19,646 bases of DNA, from contig DASSHC010000265.1 in the NCBI GenBank assembly GCA_035693105.1, positions 1 to 19,646 of the forward strand, in the 5' to 3' direction. This document shows positions 5,810 to 13,778 of this stretch, in pieces. How positions within the stretch are numbered: position 1 is the stretch's first letter; every line of letters starts with the position of its first letter. The position numbers were made by a program, and so were the translations under genes. The DNA is from DASSHC01 sp035693105. GTDB taxonomy: Bacteria > Chloroflexota > Chloroflexia > Thermomicrobiales > Thermomicrobiaceae. The notes beneath the pieces are model-generated. The model saw only the letters and a program-made list of their open reading frames with translations, ran no database searches and had not been told where the DNA came from.

Positions 5810-6760
5810 GTGAGCGTCTTCGTCGTCCTCGACATTCTCCTCTTGATCCTGATCGCCCTGCCGATCCCGATCGGCTTCTGGCGCGGCGCCCAGCGCGAGG
5901 CCTTCGTCACCCTGGGTATCCTCTTCGGCGCCGCCCTCTCCGACTGGTGGGCGCGCCCCTGGGGCGGCGACCTGGCCGCGATGAGCGGCCTGCGCGATTC
6001 CGCCGGCGCCTTCATGGTGGCCATGCTTTTCCTGGTCGGCGCGACCTTCCTGCTCGGCTACGGCACCGGCGCCGCCCTGCCGATGCCTCCCTCGGGCCTG
6101 ATCGCCCGCATCTTCGGCGGGCTGATCGCCGGGGCCAACAGCGCCCTGCTCTTCAGCTTCACCCTACGCAACATCCGGATCTTCTTGCTCGATAACCAGG
6201 ACACCAACTTCCTTAGCCACACCCTGTTGGCGCAGTTCCTCTCGACCGGCGTCGGCTGGATTCTGATGGGCGCCGCCGTCCTCTTCGTCCCCATCGTGCT
6301 GGCGCTCGCCCTGATCGGCCCGAGTACGATCCTGGTGGAAGAGTACGAGGAGCAACCGGCCGAAGACGAGTACGAGGGCGGCTTCACCCCAGTCCCGCGC
6401 CGCTTCCCGCCACGCACGCCGAGCGCCGGCTACGACCCGAACCCGATCTACAAGACCGAGCCGGCGCGCCAGAGCTACTCGCTGGTCGAGGAGACCCGCC
6501 AGATGGCGCCGCAGCCGTCGGGCCGGCTGGCGCTCGCCAACGGCGGCATCGTCCGCTCCGGCGACGAGCCGCAGGTCGTGGTCGCGCGCCCGGATCACAG
6601 CGAGGAGGGCGAACCGGAGGAGGCGCAGGCCACGCGCCAGATGCCACGCATCGAGCCGGACCGCCGCGATGAGGCCTTGCGCGACGGCATCTGCCCCGAT
6701 TGCCACGCCGACATCCGCTCCGCCGAGGTCTACTGCCCCAACTGCGGGCGCGTGCTCTAG
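5810..6760 (+). CDS. CvpA-like membrane protein with C-terminal zinc ribbon
   Basis: A 316-residue protein. The N-terminal half is membrane-embedded, with hydrophobic spans at roughly 3-23, 31-46, 65-90, 101-119 and 140-171. The arrangement, with FWRGAQREAFVTLGILFGA after the first span, resembles CvpA / colicin V production-type membrane proteins, whose exact role is unsettled. Residues 175-290 are an acidic, Pro-rich, probably disordered cytoplasmic linker (EEYEEQPAEDEYEGG; SEEGEPEEAQ). The last 23 residues form a zinc ribbon, CPDC (295-298) and CPNC (309-312). The GTG start at 5810 has GAGGGAGA 5-7 nt upstream. It is divergent from the PHP gene and followed after 11 nt by the promoter of the rpsP operon. 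The CvpA link is a family-level guess; the membrane and zinc-ribbon parts are directly visible. Confidence 0.75.
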   Translation: MSVFVVLDILLLILIALPIPIGFWRGAQREAFVTLGILFGAALSDWWARPWGGDLAAMSGLRDSAGAFMVAMLFLVGATFLLGYGTGAALPMPPSGLIARIFGGLIAGANSALLFSFTLRNIRIFLLDNQDTNFLSHTLLAQFLSTGVGWILMGAAVLFVPIVLALALIGPSTILVEEYEEQPAEDEYEGGFTPVPRRFPPRTPSAGYDPNPIYKTEPARQSYSLVEETRQMAPQPSGRLALANGGIVRSGDEPQVVVARPDHSEEGEPEEAQATRQMPRIEPDRRDEALRDGICPDCHADIRSAEVYCPNCGRVL

Positions 6761-6771
6761 GGTTGTCCGGT

Positions 6772-6800
6772 TTGACCTTCAGTCAGCCGCGTGCTATAGT
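6772..6800 (+). promoter_or_regulatory. Sigma-70-type promoter for rpsP-khpA-rimM
   Basis: TTGACC (6772-6777) and TATAGT (6795-6800) are separated by exactly 17 nt and lie just after the upstream stop codon. This is the best promoter match in the window. Transcription should start near 6807, leaving a leader of about 140 nt before rpsP. Confidence 0.82.
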
Positions 6801-6806
6801 CATGCT

Positions 6807-6827
6807 CGCCCGGGTTCCGCCCGGGCG
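6807..6827 (+). promoter_or_regulatory. Leader hairpin at the predicted 5' end of rpsP mRNA
   Basis: CGCCCGGG (6807-6814) pairs perfectly with CCCGGGCG (6820-6827) around the 5-nt loop TTCCG. Its position at or next to the predicted transcription start suggests an mRNA-stabilising 5' hairpin or part of a ribosomal-protein leader. The remaining leader to 6946 holds no ORF or known riboswitch that I can recognise. Confidence 0.5.
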
Positions 6828-6946
6828 ATTCGCTGTATGCCTGCCTCGCGAACGGCGCCACCAACGCCCGCCCGCTGACGCTCGCGCAATCGCGGCGTTC
6901 CGGCTCGCGCGAGATCAGATCAGGACAGGAAAGGACTGACACCAGC

Positions 6947-7240
6947 GTGATCAAGTTGCGACTGCGGCGCATGGGGAAAAAGCGCCAGCCGAGCTACCGC
7001 ATCGTCGCCGCCGAGGCACGCATGCCGCGCGACGGCCGCTTCATCGAGGTCATCGGCTTCTACAACCCCCGCACCGAGCCATCCGAGATGCGCGTCGATG
7101 TCGAGCGCGCCCGCTACTGGCTCGAGCACGGCGCCCAGCCGACCGACACCGTGCGCCGGATCCTGCAGAACACCGGCGTCCTGCCCGGCGGCAAGCCGGC
7201 CGAGGGTGACGCGGCGACCGCCGAGGCCGCGGCCATCTAG
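6947..7240 (+). CDS. rpsP: 30S ribosomal protein S16
   Basis: A 97-residue protein opening MIKLRLRRMGKKRQPSYRIV, then EARMPRDGRFIEVIGFYNPR, which is the standard S16 signature. S16 binds 16S rRNA in the body of the small subunit and helps its assembly. The length is close to the usual 80-100, with an Ala/Glu-rich tail after about residue 80. The start is GTG at 6947, with AAGGA 11 nt upstream. It is the first gene of a translation operon with khpA and rimM, a conserved order in bacteria. Confidence 0.97.
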   Translation: MIKLRLRRMGKKRQPSYRIVAAEARMPRDGRFIEVIGFYNPRTEPSEMRVDVERARYWLEHGAQPTDTVRRILQNTGVLPGGKPAEGDAATAEAAAI

Positions 7241-7273
7241 CGGCGCCGGCCGGCGAGCAGGGAGGGGAAGCCG

Positions 7274-7513
7274 TTGGAAGAGATGAAGTCGCTGGTCGAA
7301 TTCATGGCCCGCAATCTGGTCGAGAATCCCGACGACGTGCGGGTCGAGGCGCAGCAGCGCGGCCGGGTCGTCAGCATTCAACTCATGGTCCCGCCCGACG
7401 AGATGGGCAAGGTCATCGGCCGCCAGGGGCGCATCGCCCGCGCCATGCGCACCCTGCTGACCATCGCCGCCTCGCGCCACGCCCTGCGCGCCAGCCTGGA
7501 TATCAATGACTGA
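7274..7513 (+). CDS. khpA: KH-domain RNA-binding protein KhpA
   Basis: A 79-residue single type-II KH domain. The RNA-binding GxxG loop is GRQG in PPDEMGKVIGRQGRIARAMRT, and the opening MKSLVEFMARNLVENPDDVRV is typical of KhpA/YlqC. These proteins bind RNA and in several bacteria pair with KhpB. It starts at TTG 7274, because GGAGG sits 8 nt upstream; ATG 7283 would be 17 nt away. It lies 33 nt after rpsP, and its 3' end overlaps rimM by 8 nt, so translation is probably coupled. Confidence 0.94.
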   Translation: MEEMKSLVEFMARNLVENPDDVRVEAQQRGRVVSIQLMVPPDEMGKVIGRQGRIARAMRTLLTIAASRHALRASLDIND

Positions 7514-8030
7514 CCAGGCGGCCCCCGGCGCCGATCGCCTCTCGATCGGCGTCATCGTCGGCACGCAGGGCTTGCAAGGCCAGGTCAAAATGCAGATCTG
7601 GTCCCACTTCCCCGAGCGTATCCCGGAACTGACGGAGATCTATCTCGACGATGAAGCGTCGCCGCGGCGCCTGGAGCGCGCTCAGGTAAGCGGCGGCATC
7701 GCCGTGCTCAAGGTGCAGGGCATCGACGACCGCAATGCGGCCGAAGAACTGCGTGGCACAGTGGTCCGCATCCCCGCCTCGGACGCCGCGCCGCTCGCCG
7801 AGGACGAGTACTTCCACTTTCAACTGATCGGGCTGCCCGTCTTCGACGAGGCCGGCACGCCGCTCGGCGAGCTGGCCGAGATCCTGGAGACCGGCGCCAA
7901 CGATGTCTACATCGTCCGCGATCGGCAGGGCCGCGACCTGCTCCTGCCGGCGCTCAAGAGCGTCGTGCTCGACATCGACCTGGAGCGCCGGCGCATCACC
8001 GTCCGCCCCCCGGCCTATCTGGAGGAGTGA
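7506..8030 (+). CDS. rimM: 16S rRNA processing protein RimM
   Basis: A 174-residue protein. The N-terminal RimM barrel (about 12-95) shows IGVIVGTQGLQGQVKM, and the C-terminal PRC-barrel-like part (about 100-172) shows EYFHFQLIGLPVF, GANDVYIVRD and LLLPALKSVVLDIDL. RimM helps mature the 30S subunit, binding S19 and the 16S 3' domain. It overlaps khpA by 8 nt. In many bacteria trmD and rplS follow. Here the convergent hisIE gene overlaps the last 16 nt, so the usual block is broken after rimM. Confidence 0.95.
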   Translation: MTDQAAPGADRLSIGVIVGTQGLQGQVKMQIWSHFPERIPELTEIYLDDEASPRRLERAQVSGGIAVLKVQGIDDRNAAEELRGTVVRIPASDAAPLAEDEYFHFQLIGLPVFDEAGTPLGELAEILETGANDVYIVRDRQGRDLLLPALKSVVLDIDLERRRITVRPPAYLEE

Positions 8031-8689
8031 TCCGCCGCGGGACGGCCCCGCCGGGTGCTCAGCACGTCCCAGACGCGCTCCGGCGCGACTCCGCTGGCTT
8101 CCAAGAGCACCAACAGGTGATAGATCAGGTCAGCGGATTCGTTGGCCAGCGCCCCCGGTTCACCGTTCTTGGCGGCGATGATCACCTCCGCCGCCTCCTC
8201 GCCGATCTTCTTGCCGATCTTGTCGATCCCCTCGGCCAGCAGGTAGCTAGTGTAGGAGCCCGCAGCCGGCTGGGCGTGCCGCTCGGCCACCACCCGCGCC
8301 ACCTGATCGACCACCCCGCTGTCGAAGTGCGCTTGCCGCGGCGACGCCGGCGGCTGGCCGTCGAAGCAACTCTCGGCGCCGGTGTGGCAGGTCGGGCCGA
8401 GCGGGTTGACGCGCACCAGCAGCGCGTCGCCGTCACAGTCGGCGCGCACCTCGACCACCTCGTGCACGTTGCCCGAGGTCTCGCCCTTCTGCCAGAGCCG
8501 CTGCCGGCTACGGCTCCAGAAGGTCAGCCGTCCGCTTGCGATCGTCTGCTCCAGTGCCTCGCGGTTCATGTAGCCGAGCATGCGCACCTGGCCAGTGGCC
8601 GCGTCCTGCACCACCGCCGGCACCAGCCCCTGCGCGTTGAACGTCACGCCATCGCTCAAGCGTGCGAACGCCTCATCGTTCCTGCCCAC
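8015..8689 (-). CDS. hisIE: Bifunctional phosphoribosyl-AMP cyclohydrolase / phosphoribosyl-ATP pyrophosphatase
   Basis: A 224-residue fusion for steps two and three of histidine synthesis. The HisI half (about 1-120) has MLGYMNREAL, GRLTFWSRSRQRLWQKGETSGN, the metal-binding DCDGDALLVRV and GPTCHTGAESCF. The HisE half (about 125-215) has LLAEGIDKIGKKIGEEAAEV and ESADLIYHLLVLL, the nucleotide pyrophosphohydrolase helices with Glu/Asp metal ligands. The order HisI-HisE is the usual fusion. The start is GTG 8689 with AGGGAG 5 nt upstream. It is transcribed toward rimM and overlaps its 3' end. No other his gene lies in the window, so it stands apart from a his cluster here. Confidence 0.95.
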   Translation of the reverse strand: MGRNDEAFARLSDGVTFNAQGLVPAVVQDAATGQVRMLGYMNREALEQTIASGRLTFWSRSRQRLWQKGETSGNVHEVVEVRADCDGDALLVRVNPLGPTCHTGAESCFDGQPPASPRQAHFDSGVVDQVARVVAERHAQPAAGSYTSYLLAEGIDKIGKKIGEEAAEVIIAAKNGEPGALANESADLIYHLLVLLEASGVAPERVWDVLSTRRGRPAADHSSR

Positions 8690-8760
8690 TCCCGCTCCCT
8701 ACTGCAACGCTGGACCATTGCCCCCGGATACGCCCGGTCGGCGGAGTCGTTCTGCCGCGC

Positions 8761-8766
8761 ATTGTA
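8761..8766 (-). promoter_or_regulatory. Possible -10 element for hisIE
   Basis: TACAAT on the minus strand lies 72 nt ahead of the hisIE start, flanked by GC-rich DNA. The -35 region is not recognisable, so this is tentative. Confidence 0.35.
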
Positions 8767-8916
8767 CCCCCAGCGCCGGCCGCGAACGGCTCGCTCACCG
8801 GCACCACTGACTCAGCCGTTCTGCCACGCCGGCGGGCATGCACTTTCAGGGAGCCAGCGAGAGCCGAGCAGCCCGTCGCATTCCAAATCCTCGATAATGC
8901 GCCGTCAGAAATGCGC

Positions 8917-8922
8917 TATACT
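8917..8922 (+). promoter_or_regulatory. Possible -10 element for the LuxR-family regulator
   Basis: TATACT lies 74 nt ahead of the predicted start in a locally AT-rich patch. The hexamer 17-18 nt upstream (around GATAAT) is not a normal -35. An activator-dependent promoter would fit, but this is not shown. Confidence 0.33.
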
Positions 8923-8995
8923 GCTCGGAATCCGACTCCGATCAGTGCACTCCGGCAGCGGACAGTGGTACCGGCACCCGCGAGGCGACGGCATC

Positions 8996-11900
8996 ATGAT
9001 GACGCCATTCGACCAGCCAATCCTGTGTCCGACCATGATCGGACGCGACGCGCAGCTCGCGCGGGTGCGGCGAGCGCTCGATCAGGTTGCCGCGAGCCGC
9101 GGCCAAGCCCTCCTCATCGCGGGCGAGGCCGGCATCGGCAAGTCGCGCCTGGCGGCCGAAGCGAAATCGCTCGCTCAACGCCAGGGCTGGCTCGCGCTCG
9201 AAGGCCACTGCTTCGAACGTGATCGTGTCCTCCCCTATGCCCCCTGGCTCGACCTGCTGCGCGCCCTCATCGCGCGCCTGACACCGTCGGAGGCGGCGGA
9301 GGCGCTGGGGACCGAGGCGCGTGATCTGGTCAAGCTCCTGCCCGAGCTGACGCGCCAACTGTCGGACCTGGCGCCGGCCCCGACGCTTGATCCCGCCCAC
9401 GAGCGAAGGCTCGCGATTCAGGCCCTGTGCGCCGTCGTCACGCGTCTCTCCAGCCATGGACCCACGCTGGTCGTAGTCGAGGATCTGCACTGGAGCGATG
9501 ACACCAGCCTCGACGCACTCGTGTCACTGGCGCGGCAGATCCAAGGCGCTCCCATCCTGCTCCTACTGACCTACCGCGACGATGAGGTCGGCGCCGAGCT
9601 GAGCCATTTCCTGGCGACAATCGACCGCGAGCGCCTCGCCTCGGAGGTGGCGCTCTCCCGGCTCAGCCCGCTCGACGTTGGCACGATGGTCGGCGCGATC
9701 TTCGCCGGCGCGCGGGCGGTGCGAGCCCAGTTCCGGGATGCGCTCTTTACCCTGACCGACGGCAATCCCTTCTTCGTGGAAGAGGTGCTCAAGGCGCTCT
9801 GGAGCGACGAGGCGGCGTCATTCTCCGCCGGCTGGGAGCGCCTGCCGCCGGACGAGCGGCACATCCCACGCAGCGTGCAGGACGCCGTGCGCCGACGGGT
9901 CGATCGGCTCAGCCCGGACGCCGCGCATTTACTCAAGCTGGCGGCGGTCGCCGGCCGCCGCTGTGACTTCATCCTTCTGGAGTCGCTCACGACGCACGAC
10001 GAGCAGCAACTGCTCGCGCTGGTCAAGGAGCTGATCGGCGCCCAACTGCTCGTCGAGGAGGCGCCCGATCGCTTTGCTTTCCGGCACGCGCTCACGCGGC
10101 AGGCGATCTATTCTTCCCTGCTGGCGCGCGAGCGACGGCACGTCCATCGGGCCATCGTCGAGGCGCTTGAGCAACTCCACCCGGATGCCGCCGAATCGCA
10201 TGCCATTGAGCTTGCCTACCACGCCTTCGAGGCCGGGGAGTGGCAGCGCGCGCTCGACTATGCGTCGCGGGCCGGACAGCAGGCGCTCGCGCTCTACGCT
10301 CCGCAGGCCGCCGTCGAGCAGTTCTCGCGGGCGCTCGACGCCGCGATCCGGCTCTCCCGTACCCCGCCGATGCAGCTCTATCGCCAGCGCGGTCAGGCGT
10401 TTGACACACTCGGCGACTTCGACGCCGCCCGCGGCGACTACGAAGCGGCGCTGGCGGCCGCGCGCACGGCGCGGGACTACCGCTCCGAATGGCAGGCGCT
10501 GCTCGACCTCGGCCTCCTCTGGGCGCGACGCGACTATGAGCAGTCGGGACACTATTGCCGCCAGGCGCTGGACCTGGCGCGTACGCTGGGCGACCCCGCG
10601 GCCCTGGCCTACAGCCTCAACCGGGTCGGCAACTGGTACACCAACGCCAGCGTCCCGCGCGAGGCCATCCCGTATCACCTCGAGGCGCTCAGCATCCTGG
10701 ACGAGATCGACGATCGACCGGGCATCGCCGCAACGCTCGACCTGCTCGGGCTGGCGCATTATGTCGCCGGCGACTCACCCAGCAGCGCGACCTATTACCG
10801 GCGAGCGGTGGACATCTTCCGGGAGCTGGACCAGCGACAAGGTTTGGCCTGGTGCCTGAGCGTGCTGGCGCTGAGCGCCGGCAGTTACCAGAGCGACGCC
10901 GGGCCAACCGCGCCGATGGCCAGCGATGAGGCGCTCTCCGCTGTCGAGCGCGCCGGCACGATCGCCCGCGAGATCGAATGGCGGGCCGGCGAAGTCTTTG
11001 CCGACTTGGTCGCCGGGATGCTCTGTGGCAGCCGGGGATCCTACGATCGCGCAGTTGGACTGCTCAATCAGAGCATGGCGCTCGCGGAGCAGATCGAGCA
11101 CCGGCAATGGATCGTCGCCTGTCGCTGCAGCCTGGGGGCCCTCTACGTCGACCTGCTCGCCGCTCAGGCAGGGAGGCCGTACCTCGAGCAAGCAGTCGCG
11201 GAGGCACGGGAGATGGGCTCGCGGCTCTGGGTGCTAACTTCGGCTGCGGTACTCGCCGCTTCCTCCCTGCTCGATGCTGATTTGGACGGAGCAGACGCGG
11301 TGCTCGACGGCGCCAAGCTTCCCCCGATCGCCGCTTCCAGTCAGGGCGCGCGAAGCTGCTGGCTGGTCCGTGCGCAGGTCTGCCTGGCTCGCGGAGATGC
11401 GGCCCAAGCCCTGCGCATTCTCGATGACCTCATCGAGACGGCGCCGCACGTCTCGCGCGCCGAGCAGGTCCCGGCATTGGCGCGGCTGCGAGGCGCGGCA
11501 TTGACGCGCTTGGGCCAGTTCGAGGCGGCCGAGACCGCCCTGCAATCCGTCAGGGCCGGGGTGGAGGCAGTGGACCGCCCGCCGCAGCTCTGGCGGACGA
11601 TGGTGGCGCTCGGCCACCTCTACCGCCGCCGGAGGCGCTATGCCGAAGCGGAGTCCGCCTATGCCGAGGCGCGCACGATCGTCGCCGGCCTAGCCGAGAC
11701 CATCCCCGATCGCGCCGTCCGCGACGTGTTCCTGCGTGAGACGGCGGCGCGCATCCCCCGCCCGCGCGAGGCCACGCCGCGACGGGTCGCCCAGCAGTCG
11801 TTCGGCGGCTTGACCGAGCGAGAGCGCGAAGTGGCCGCCCTCATCGCACAGGGAAAGTCCAACCGCGCCGTCGCCGAGCAACTGGTCGTCGGCGAGCGCA

Positions 11901-12004
11901 CGGTCGCGACCCACGTCAGCCACATCCTCGCCAAGCTCGACTTGACCTCGCGCACCCAGATCGCCGCCTGGGCGATCGATATCGGGCTGACGCGCGACTC
12001 CTGA
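8996..12004 (+). CDS. LAL-type LuxR-family transcriptional regulator (AAA ATPase, TPR-like, HTH)
   Basis: A protein of about 1002 residues. It opens with MIGRDAQLARVRRAL, the usual entry to an ORC1-like AAA_16 ATPase. Walker A is GEAGIGKS (43-50) and Walker B is LVVVEDLHWSD (158-168). The middle, about 400-900, is a long run of helical, TPR-like repeats (for example ALDYASRAGQQALALYAPQAA and GDFDAARGDYEAALAAAR). The last 67 residues hold the LuxR HTH: LTEREREVAALIAQGKSNRAVAEQL then ERTVATHVSHILAKLDLTSR. This is the layout of MalT-like regulators, which bind ATP and an inducer before activating transcription. The start is ATG 8996 (or 8999), and the open frame upstream is not coding because it overlaps hisIE. 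The oxidase gene downstream on the same strand is the likely target. The inducer is unknown. Confidence 0.92.
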   Translation: MMTPFDQPILCPTMIGRDAQLARVRRALDQVAASRGQALLIAGEAGIGKSRLAAEAKSLAQRQGWLALEGHCFERDRVLPYAPWLDLLRALIARLTPSEAAEALGTEARDLVKLLPELTRQLSDLAPAPTLDPAHERRLAIQALCAVVTRLSSHGPTLVVVEDLHWSDDTSLDALVSLARQIQGAPILLLLTYRDDEVGAELSHFLATIDRERLASEVALSRLSPLDVGTMVGAIFAGARAVRAQFRDALFTLTDGNPFFVEEVLKALWSDEAASFSAGWERLPPDERHIPRSVQDAVRRRVDRLSPDAAHLLKLAAVAGRRCDFILLESLTTHDEQQLLALVKELIGAQLLVEEAPDRFAFRHALTRQAIYSSLLARERRHVHRAIVEALEQLHPDAAESHAIELAYHAFEAGEWQRALDYASRAGQQALALYAPQAAVEQFSRALDAAIRLSRTPPMQLYRQRGQAFDTLGDFDAARGDYEAALAAARTARDYRSEWQALLDLGLLWARRDYEQSGHYCRQALDLARTLGDPAALAYSLNRVGNWYTNASVPREAIPYHLEALSILDEIDDRPGIAATLDLLGLAHYVAGDSPSSATYYRRAVDIFRELDQRQGLAWCLSVLALSAGSYQSDAGPTAPMASDEALSAVERAGTIAREIEWRAGEVFADLVAGMLCGSRGSYDRAVGLLNQSMALAEQIEHRQWIVACRCSLGALYVDLLAAQAGRPYLEQAVAEAREMGSRLWVLTSAAVLAASSLLDADLDGADAVLDGAKLPPIAASSQGARSCWLVRAQVCLARGDAAQALRILDDLIETAPHVSRAEQVPALARLRGAALTRLGQFEAAETALQSVRAGVEAVDRPPQLWRTMVALGHLYRRRRRYAEAESAYAEARTIVAGLAETIPDRAVRDVFLRETAARIPRPREATPRRVAQQSFGGLTEREREVAALIAQGKSNRAVAEQLVVGERTVATHVSHILAKLDLTSRTQIAAWAIDIGLTRDS

Positions 12005-12042
12005 GCGGACGCGCGCCGGAAATCGGGATGGCGTTCGCCAAA

Positions 12043-12062
12043 CATCGTCAATCCTGACGATG
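12043..12062 (+). promoter_or_regulatory. Perfect hairpin between the regulator and oxidase genes
   Basis: CATCGTCA (12043-12050) and TGACGATG (12055-12062) form an 8-bp stem with loop ATCC, 39 nt after the regulator stop. No T-run follows on either strand, so it is not a standard terminator. As a DNA dyad 131 nt ahead of the oxidase start it could be the binding site of a dimeric regulator. Confidence 0.42.
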
Positions 12063-12193
12063 CGGCGCGCTCCGCTCCTCAATAGAGTGAATCCAATCCC
12101 GAACGGGAGCGAGACGTTCCGCAGGTGTTCCGGCTCGACCGAGGCCGCACACGTCGCTCGTCGGATCGCGGCGAGTCAGAGGGAGGCAAGCGT

Positions 12194-13618
12194 ATGGTCA
12201 CCATCGGCGACAGAACCACCAGCTCGACATTCGATGAGGAGACGATTCAGGCGCTGCGCGCGTCGCTGCGCGGCGAACTGATTCTCCCCGGTGAACCCGC
12301 CTACGACGAAGCCCGCCGGGTCCACAATGGCATGATCGACAAGCACCCCGCCCTGATCGCGCGCTGCGCCGACGTCGCCGACGTCATCGCCGCCGTCAAC
12401 TTCGCCCGCGAGCACGACGTGCTCCTGGCCGTGCGCGGGGGCGGGCACAACGGCCCCGGCCTCGGCACCTGCGACGACGGCCTGGTCATCGACCTGGCCA
12501 GGATGAACGGCATTCGCGTCGACCCAATCGCGCGCACGGTGCGGGTCGAGGGCGGCTGCACGCTGGCCGACGTCGACCACGCGACCCACGCCTTTGGGCT
12601 GGCCGTCCCGCTCGGGATCGCCTCGACCACCGGGGTCGCCGGGCTGACACTGGGCGGCGGCATGGGACATCTGACGCGCAAGTACGGCTTGACGATCGAC
12701 AACTTGCTCGAGGTCGATATGGTGCTGGCCGACAGCCGCTTCGTCACCGCCAACGCCGACGCACACGCCGATCTCTTCTGGGCCATCCGCGGCGGCGGCG
12801 GCAACTTCGGCGTCGTGACCTCGTTCCTCTTTCGCCTGCACCCCGTCAGCACGGTCTACGCCGGTCCGATGTTCTGGCACCTGGACCAGGCGGAGGATGT
12901 CCTGCGCTGGTACGGCGAGTTCCAAACCGGCTCCCCCGAGGAACTCAACGGCTCGTTGATGATGATCTCCGTGCCGCCCGGACCGCCCTTTCCCGAAGCG
13001 CTGCACAACCGAACGGTGTGCGCGATCGTCTGGTGCTACGCCGGACCGCTCGAGCAAGCCGAGGCCGTCTTCGCCCCGATCCGTGCCGAGTTCGGCCCGC
13101 CGGCCCTCGATTGGGTCGGACCAATGCCGTTTCCGGCGCTGCAGAGTATGTTTGACGCGGTCTTCCCACGGGGCATTCAGATGTACTGGAGGGCCGACTT
13201 TGTGAAGGATCTCCCGGACGCCGCCAACGCGTTGCGCGCCGAGTACGCGGCCCGCAAGCCGGTGGGGGCTTCGCTGATCGGTTTGCATCCGATCGACGGC
13301 GCGGCCAGCCGGATCGGGTCCGGCGCCACCGCCTGGAGCTATCGCGACGCGAGATGGGCCGAAGTGTTCCTGGGAGCCAGCCTCGGGCCAGCCGACAACG
13401 GCCGGATCGTGGGCTGGGCGCGCGAGAGCTGGGGGGCGCTGCATCCCTTCTCGGCGGGTGGCGCCTACGTCAACTTCATGATGGAGGAAGGCGGCGATCG
13501 GGTGCGGGCCGCCTATCGCGGCAACTACGACCGGCTGGCCCAGATCAAGGCGACCTATGACCCGGCCAACCTCTTCCGCGTGAACCAGAACATCCGTCCC
13601 GCCGATCCGGCGAGTTGA
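12194..13618 (+). CDS. FAD-linked oxidase, berberine-bridge-enzyme-like
   Basis: A 474-residue protein of the VAO/PCMH flavoprotein family. The FAD-binding part (about 45-220) has the covalent-flavin type motif RGGGHN (81-86, H85), then GLVIDLARMNGIRVD, STTGVAGLTLGGGMGHLTRKYGL and FWAIRGGGGNFGVVTSF. The C-terminal BBE motif is YVNFMMEEGGDRVRAAY...NYDRLAQIKATYDPANLFRVNQNI. H85 suggests 8-alpha-histidyl FAD. The second, cysteinyl link of bicovalent enzymes is not evident, as the PLGIASTTG stretch lacks Cys. Such enzymes oxidise sugars, alcohols or secondary metabolites with oxygen, and the substrate is unknown. The start is ATG 12194 with GAGGGAGG 7 nt upstream. No signal peptide is seen, so it is likely cytosolic. 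It lies next to a LAL regulator that may control it. Confidence 0.92.
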   Translation: MVTIGDRTTSSTFDEETIQALRASLRGELILPGEPAYDEARRVHNGMIDKHPALIARCADVADVIAAVNFAREHDVLLAVRGGGHNGPGLGTCDDGLVIDLARMNGIRVDPIARTVRVEGGCTLADVDHATHAFGLAVPLGIASTTGVAGLTLGGGMGHLTRKYGLTIDNLLEVDMVLADSRFVTANADAHADLFWAIRGGGGNFGVVTSFLFRLHPVSTVYAGPMFWHLDQAEDVLRWYGEFQTGSPEELNGSLMMISVPPGPPFPEALHNRTVCAIVWCYAGPLEQAEAVFAPIRAEFGPPALDWVGPMPFPALQSMFDAVFPRGIQMYWRADFVKDLPDAANALRAEYAARKPVGASLIGLHPIDGAASRIGSGATAWSYRDARWAEVFLGASLGPADNGRIVGWARESWGALHPFSAGGAYVNFMMEEGGDRVRAAYRGNYDRLAQIKATYDPANLFRVNQNIRPADPAS

Positions 13619-13623
13619 TCGTT

Positions 13624-13657
13624 CGTCTGCGGCACCGAGAGAACGATTGCCACAGAC
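13624..13657. terminator. Weak hairpin after the oxidase gene
   Basis: CGTCTG and GGCA pair with TGCC and CAGACG through a one-base mismatch, around a 13-nt loop, starting 6 nt after the oxidase stop. There is no following T-run. It may slow or protect the 3' end of the transcript. Confidence 0.3.
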
Positions 13658-13695
13658 GTGCCGATCTCGTACGTCTATGCGGTGCGGACAGTTGG

Positions 13696-13729
13696 AGAGA
13701 TCCTTCGGCTGCGGCCTCAGGATGACAGG
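13696..13729 (-). repeat. Dispersed intergenic repeat, inverted copy
   Basis: Read on the minus strand, this is the same element as 1397-1430 and 13745-13778, with two extra single bases (a C in the CTCAGGCC part and a C near GCCGAAGG). It forms the left arm of a large inverted repeat with the copy at 13748-13779. Confidence 0.82.
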
Positions 13730-13744
13730 ACAAAGGCATCCTCT

Positions 13745-13778
13745 TCCCCTGTCATCCTGAGCCGCAGCGAAGGATCTC
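13745..13778 (+). repeat. Dispersed intergenic repeat, copy 2 (34 nt)
   Basis: Identical over 34 nt to 1397-1430, about 12.3 kb away. Identity ends abruptly on both sides, as expected for a repeat unit and not for a wider duplication. Confidence 0.85.

Larger units (their letters stand above)
8690..8995. other. Divergent intergenic region hisIE / LuxR regulator
   Basis: 306 nt without a supported gene. On the minus strand TACAAT (8761-8766) is a plausible -10 for hisIE. On the plus strand TATACT (8917-8922) is a plausible -10 for the regulator. Neither has a good -35 match. Open frames that cross this stretch have no start signals and no recognisable protein sequence. The 8880-8935 part is AT-richer than the surrounding DNA. 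Confidence 0.6.

Noticed and set aside
8027..8995. Upstream extension of the LuxR-family frame (about 1325 residues in total)
   Set aside because: The extra part is antisense to hisIE and then intergenic, and lacks conserved sequence. The AAA domain begins just after ATG 8996.
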